Source: Orientallactaga sibirica (taxonomy: Eukaryota > Chordata > Mammalia > Rodentia > Dipodidae). From it: 64,000 bases of DNA. Both the position numbers and the translations under genes were made by a program. Every line of letters starts with the position of its first letter. Position 1 is the stretch's first letter. Positions 59,532 to 64,000 of the stretch are shown piece by piece. The stretch is from positions 9,519,501 to 9,583,500 of the forward strand of contig JAEOAD010000024.1 of assembly GCA_036365145.1 (NCBI GenBank), read 5' to 3'. The notes beneath the pieces are model-generated. The model was not told the DNA's origin, searched no databases, and worked only from the letters and a program-made list of their open reading frames with translations.

Positions 59532-59575
59532 TTTCGTGGCTCAGTTAACTCAAAATATATAATTTATCCAGATTT

Positions 59576-59826
59576 TTGTCTAGTTTTCTATTACAGAATT
59601 GGTCGCTTGAATTTGAAGATACCTTAAGAGAACTGAGACTGGCAGTAGTTAATGTGAATTCTGCCCACATGGACCTCTCCTTTGCCTCTGGATTGTCATC
59701 TTGGCTGATCTCCACTATGAATCATCTGAAGGAATGGGCGGGTTTGGGTGCTCTTTAGCAGGCCTTCTGTTACTGGTCTCTTTGGTTTGCTTGTGGTGTC
59801 TGTGTAAAATCAGGGTCACGCAATGA
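59576..59826 (+). pseudogene. env: ERVK env transmembrane-subunit remnant
   Basis: A 60-codon frame (59576-59758) has the look of the membrane-proximal part of a class II retroviral Env, ending SSWLISTMNHLKEWAGLG. The predicted membrane anchor, a run of Leu/Val/Cys/Trp codons at about 59755-59810, lies in another frame after a frameshift, and TGA closes it at 59824-59826. A short open tail follows to about 59886. The surface subunit and most of the ectodomain are absent, so no functional envelope protein is possible. Confidence 0.6.
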
Positions 59827-60104
59827 CGAGATGCAGCTATGATCATTCAAGCCTTTACTGCCATAGAGGCTGCACAGTCCCCCTAAGTCTGGCTGGCTAC
59901 AACTAAAAGTTAATCTTCTTTCTGCTCAGGTTGCGAGGCTAAGCACTGCACTCTGGGTTAGCCCTAGAAATCCAGAGAAGAGCATGTTTGATTGCATGCG
60001 GGTTGATGCCCCAGATCCCGCCTGAGAAAAAGGCATCAGGTTGCAAAAATACGCATCATCAGAGATCAGACCTCTACTCTTACCTGTGGCTTGTTTTAAA
60101 ACAT
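59827..60104 (+). mobile_element. ERV 3' region between env and 3' LTR
   Basis: A non-coding stretch with 'gttgcgaggctaagcactgcactctgg' and 'cctgagaaaaaggcatcaggttgc', resembling the env-to-LTR interval of rodent ERVK elements. Confidence 0.55.
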
Positions 60105-60116
60105 AAAAGGGGGAAC
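60105..60116 (+). promoter_or_regulatory. Polypurine tract
   Basis: AAAAGGGGGAAC immediately upstream of the 3' LTR, the canonical plus-strand primer position in retroviruses. Confidence 0.85.
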
Positions 60117-60515
60117 TGTAGAGAAAGGTGGCTTAAAGATGGCGCTGGCTTCTGCCTTCCGCCTTCCCGATGGCGAGTGCTCTCCTGGATAAACAAGTCC
60201 TTATTTGGCTTGGGCCGTGATCTAGGCTTGCTTCCGCATATGTGGACCTATCTGCATTCACCACGTGGCACACCAGGGTTGGCTGTTCAAAGGCTTCTTA
60301 AGCTTTGGGCGGGCTTGTCCCGGGAGCAGTCAGGCAGGCAGTCAGTGAGTGAGTGAGTGAGTGAGTGAGTGAGTGAGTGAGTCAGAGAGTGAGGCAGTCA
60401 GGCAGTGAGTGAGTGAGTCAGTCGGGGTCAGAAGATTGTTCAAGGTTCCTGAATAAACGGCTGAAAGAAGAGTCCGAGTGTTGCGTCTTCCTTGCTGGTC
60501 GAGGCGGTCGCGACA
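60117..60515 (+). mobile_element. ERVK (IAP-like) 3' LTR
   Basis: A 399-bp LTR from TGTAGAGAAAGG to GCGACA. It is identical to the 5' LTR over almost its whole length: C/T and A/T differences near the end and one extra GTGA unit. The first 26 bases are the exception; there it lacks about 10 bp present in the 5' copy. Confidence 0.92.
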
Positions 60516-60521
60516 GAAAAC
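60516..60521. repeat. ERV target-site duplication, right
   Basis: GAAAAC directly after the 3' LTR, matching 57268-57273 exactly. Confidence 0.92.
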
Positions 60522-62017
60522 TTTATCCATTTTCTATTTAATCACACTCCAATGGTTTTGCAAAATATTCTTACAGACAAAAAGGTATCAATGGTGACAG
60601 CTACTTTATCAGTAATTATTGTGTGATAGCTAGTATGTGATTAGTAATATTATAAGGAAACAGGTGGTAGTTAATTTAAATTGGTGAAATTTTCAGTGTC
60701 TTTAAAATAGTGACAAAAGCAAACAGCTTGTCTCTCATCTTCTTTTGTCATTCAGCAAAATTAATTGCATTTCTGCATGATAGACTATTGCTGTCTATTT
60801 ATCTAAACAAGCATTTGCTTTATAGTTCATTTGACTTTGAACAAGGTTTTGACACTTGTATAGTGAAATTTTAGTATCAGAATGGTACTTTATTAGCAGT
60901 CTCAGGGCATAATTAGACTCATAATAGATGAGATTGAATGTTTTGCATACCTTATAGTGACAATATTTGTATGAACATGATAAAGAATCTTCCTGTTTTT
61001 ATACTGTTACATTTCTTTAGGTAGGTATGTGAGAGAGATAGAAAGAGAGAGAGAGAGAAAGGAAGGCAGTCAGAAAATAGATGGCTTTATCTTTGAAAAT
61101 AAATATAAATAATTTTACCTTCAACTTGTATTTATTTATATACTTAGAGAATACTTGTTTGCAAAATACCATAGTATTTCACCATTTCTTCTCTGTTTAT
61201 ACAAATGTTGTGAGGGGGTATTATTAAAGATGATTCTGCATATTTGAAATTAAAATTCATAGATCATCAATGTTACATTGATACTGTGAGAATAATTAAA
61301 ATGAGGCCTGTGTCTTTAATGTCTTAGAGTGAAAGCTGATAGAATTCAATGAAGACTGTTTCAAATAGTGGGCCCAAAGCAACTGTTTATCCAAAAACAT
61401 CCTGAAACACCTAATTAATAAAATAAAGTATTTAAAAGGAATGACATAGCTTCAGAAAAATATTCCAAAGAAAAGTATAAGTGGTAGAGAGTGCATCTTA
61501 AAGATTTTCACATCAGGTGGGGTTTGGAGAATTTTACACTTTTAACACTCTTTGGATTTAATTTTCTCCATGTACACAGTGGCTAGAAACCCAACTATTC
61601 CTCATATTGTAAAAGATAAGTGAAATAGAAAATGATGTATTGAATATATCTATAACATATAAAGAATCAACCGATGCTTCCTCCCAAGTTTATTTTTGTC
61701 TTCTTTCACCAAGAAATCAGTTTAAACTGACTTAGCACAGAAGAAACTTGAAGGCATTTTTGTATAGTGATTGCTATTTTACACTGTACTTAAATGGCAC
61801 AAAAATAAAATTCTAGGCTTTATATGTGTGGAAAATATTACTCAAATTGGTTCTGAAATTCAATTTCCTTAAAATGCTTAAAACTTAATTGGCAAGGAAC
61901 CTTTGTGTTGCTTTGGGTAAAAAGAAAAGTGCATTTGGAGTGCTATGCTCATCTTATTTGTCAGCCATTTACATTTAAAATAATAATCATAATGGTGCCT
62001 TCAAAAGTCATCATGCT
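60522..62017. other. AT-rich unique sequence
   Basis: It contains a purine-rich GA tract at 61030-61066 and one member of a diverged repeat pair (61075-61215); no gene is visible. Confidence 0.5.
61075..61215 (+). repeat. Unidentified repeat, copy 1
   Basis: 'aatagatggctttat' followed by 'tttatttatatacttagaga' and 'atacttgtttgcaaaatacc' is repeated with about 15-20% change by eye at 63165-63310, in the same orientation. Confidence 0.75.
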
Positions 62018-62222
62018 GGTAATATGCCATGTAGTGGGACTAAGCACTTTACATGCTATATGTCATTTAATCCTATCAACTATTACAAGTGAGGATGCCA
62101 AAGTGGTGAGCCGTTAAGATATTTAATGGAAGCCTCACAGTCAGCAAATGGCTTAGTTGAAATGTGAAGCAGGTTTCTCTAAACCTTAATCTCGTGCTTT
62201 TAACCATTCTATTACTTAGCAA
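62018..62222 (+). repeat. MIR SINE
   Basis: 'atatgccatgtagtgggactaagcactttacatgctat', 'tcatttaatcctatcaac', 'aagtgaggatgcc' and 'ctcgtgcttttaaccattctatt' follow the MIR consensus nearly end to end. Confidence 0.85.
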
Positions 62223-63164
62223 TTATTGAATTCTAAATGCTTGCTAACACACATATAACTTACTGGGAAGGTTCAGTACAAGAAAAATACATTATTATGA
62301 TTAATATTGTGTTTTAAATATATTGCTTTATATAAAATTTTGCTTCGCGTCTTTACTGCAGATATAATTTTGGAAGTTATGGAAGTCAGTATTGTATGTG
62401 ATAATGTTAACTACATGTGAAAACTGTATAGCAAGCTTTATTTTAATATAAATAGCAAATTGTTTGCATTTATTGTCAAATACCATTACCAACTTCATTT
62501 AAAAGCAAAAAATACTTTGCATTTTCTGATTATTTCAAGAGAAGAAGGTAAACGTGAATGCTATGGAATATGAAATCAAAATTAGGTGACAATTTATTGA
62601 GATAAAGAAACTCCATTCAGTGCCCCTCAATTTGCTCCCTCATTAACAATGTTTGAGTAACTTACATATTTTTAATATTATAGTTAGAAATATCAAATGA
62701 GTGATGTAATTCTTTATGCAAATGACAATATATTTACTTAAGTAAATCAATTTCTGATATCTTGTTTATATGATTTTAATAAGATCACATTTCACATATG
62801 AAGAAATCATAAAAATATTTGTTGAATTATAATTAAATAAAGACAATAAAATGCAGTAATGGACAAGCACATTGCTTGGCATTTTGAAAATTAAATATTA
62901 TAAGCTAATATTATTTTAAGAATGGAAATACAACTAATAGTAATATGGTTGACACATGATGCAACACAATGACAATAATACTCAAAAATCTAGCTTGTTA
63001 GATAAATGATAAATGCTGCATCAATATGTAAATTGATTTTATGATTCTAGCATGAGGTTATATACTGATTAATGAGATTATAATGCCTCTCTGATCATAA
63101 ATATTTTTGCATTACTCAATATCAACCTATTATTTTATTTATGCAACAGTATGTAATCATACAC
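62223..63164. other. AT-rich unique sequence
   Basis: Nothing recognised. Confidence 0.5.
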
Positions 63165-63310
63165 TAATAGATGGCTTTATACCTGAACATAAAATATAAA
63201 CAATTTGACCTTCATATTGTACTTATTTATATACTTAGAGAATACTTGTTTGAAAAATATCATAGTACTTCACTATTTCTTTTCTTCATGAACTATGTTA
63301 TAACTGAGAT
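63165..63310 (+). repeat. Unidentified repeat, copy 2
   Basis: The partner of 61075-61215; the shared core 'tttatatacttagagaatac' is perfect. The frame running through it to 63458 is not a recognised protein. Confidence 0.75.
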
Positions 63311-63639
63311 TACTAAAATGACAAACATGTATGCAAGCTATGAATGGCTTTCAAATGGTAACTCAGTGTATTGGACAAGACAAGTTCCCAGCAAAAGACA
63401 CTCAAGTAAATATAAAATTAGAACCAAAATATGTGTGGATTCCCACACTGTTCCTTGATCAGGAAGGATGTTCATGATGAAAAAATGATGATCATTGACC
63501 TTGTATGCAATGGGGGAGAGTACTATTACTAAGGTAATTAGACATGAGTCATCTCTACTCAGTAAAATAGTGAAGGTTTAGGATGAGTAGGGAATAGAGC
63601 CCTTTGTATACTTTTGATTGTTAATTTCTCTTGTAATGG

Positions 63640-63706
63640 ATATTGAACCCAAAGCCTTGTACATGACAAGCTAGCACTCAGAAATTTAACTACAACTCTA
63701 TCCCCA
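63640..63706 (-). repeat. ID-like SINE remnant
   Basis: 'atattgaacccaaagccttgtacatgacaagctagcactc' to 'aactctatccccac' is the antisense of an alanine-tRNA-type ID element, diverged. Confidence 0.6.
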
Positions 63707-64000
63707 CTATTATAAATCTGATCCAAGTAGAAGAAATGAACAAAGAAAACAAGAAAGGCTGGAATATGTAGGATCTAATCTCCTCTTAAGGTTCATTTAC
63801 ACTGGGGTGTTATAAACAACTGTTTTGATAGATTAACTGATTATAGAGGTACTTAGAAATTAAACAAATAGGAAAAAGACTGAGTAAAAAATCCATGCTA
63901 CTACTAGATGCCTGAGGGATAACCATAGTTTACACCAGAGAAAGATCAAGGAAGGTAAGTAAGTGAAGGGAATCAAAGGTCATGAAGACTGCTTCTTACT
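63707..64000. other. Unique sequence
   Basis: Nothing recognised up to the window end. Confidence 0.5.

Noticed and set aside
59576..59890. Captured, functional env (syncytin-like) gene
   Set aside because: Only the membrane-proximal end is present, with a frameshift and an early stop; the receptor-binding part is missing.

Overview
This window is a stretch of rodent nuclear genome with no intact protein-coding gene that I can support. The flora of interspersed repeats points to a jerboa-like rodent (Dipodidae). There are many B1 (7SL-derived) SINEs with the conserved end GAGACCCTACCTC. There is also an abundant tRNA-derived SINE that opens GGGCTGGAGAGATGGCTTAGC and carries tRNA-like A and B boxes, which fits the DIP/B2-superfamily SINEs described from Dipodidae. 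Rodent-type MaLR LTRs and older B4/RSINE1, MIR, MLT1 and L1 remnants complete the set. The species assignment is inferred from repeats I recognise by eye; no search was run. Base composition is AT-rich, as expected of a gene-poor intergenic or deep intronic region.

Layout. At 1-740 lies the 3' end of a MaLR element (internal region plus LTR). A minus-strand L1 3' end occupies 987-2615. A plus-strand L1 3' UTR and several SINEs follow to 7 kb. At 8.0-12.35 kb is an L1 interrupted by a B1 and by the 3' end of a second L1. At 12.6-17.05 kb three LTR elements are nested: an outer MaLR provirus is split by a second MaLR provirus, one of whose LTRs is split by a third solo LTR. Three more MaLR-type LTRs cluster at 19.6-21.3 kb. 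From 21.5 to 57 kb the sequence is mostly AT-rich unique DNA with scattered SINEs, microsatellites, old L1/MLT1/URR1-like remnants, and a 19-bp-period minisatellite at 51.1-51.8 kb.

The most notable object is a 3.24-kb class II (ERVK, IAP-like) endogenous retroviral element at 57274-60515. It has nearly identical LTRs of about 400 bp, a perfect 6-bp target-site duplication (GAAAAC) and a purine tract next to the 3' LTR. The interior contains a broken gag matrix remnant, a piece of an unrelated MaLR element including an LTR start, and a broken env transmembrane tail. There is no recognisable pro or pol. By architecture it resembles a non-autonomous ETn-like element that moved using another element's proteins. 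All its reading frames are broken.

The remaining DNA (60.5-64 kb) is AT-rich unique sequence holding a MIR and a pair of diverged copies of an unidentified repeat of about 140 bp. Two exon-like open frames (3.25 kb and 45.5-46.2 kb) are reported with low confidence.
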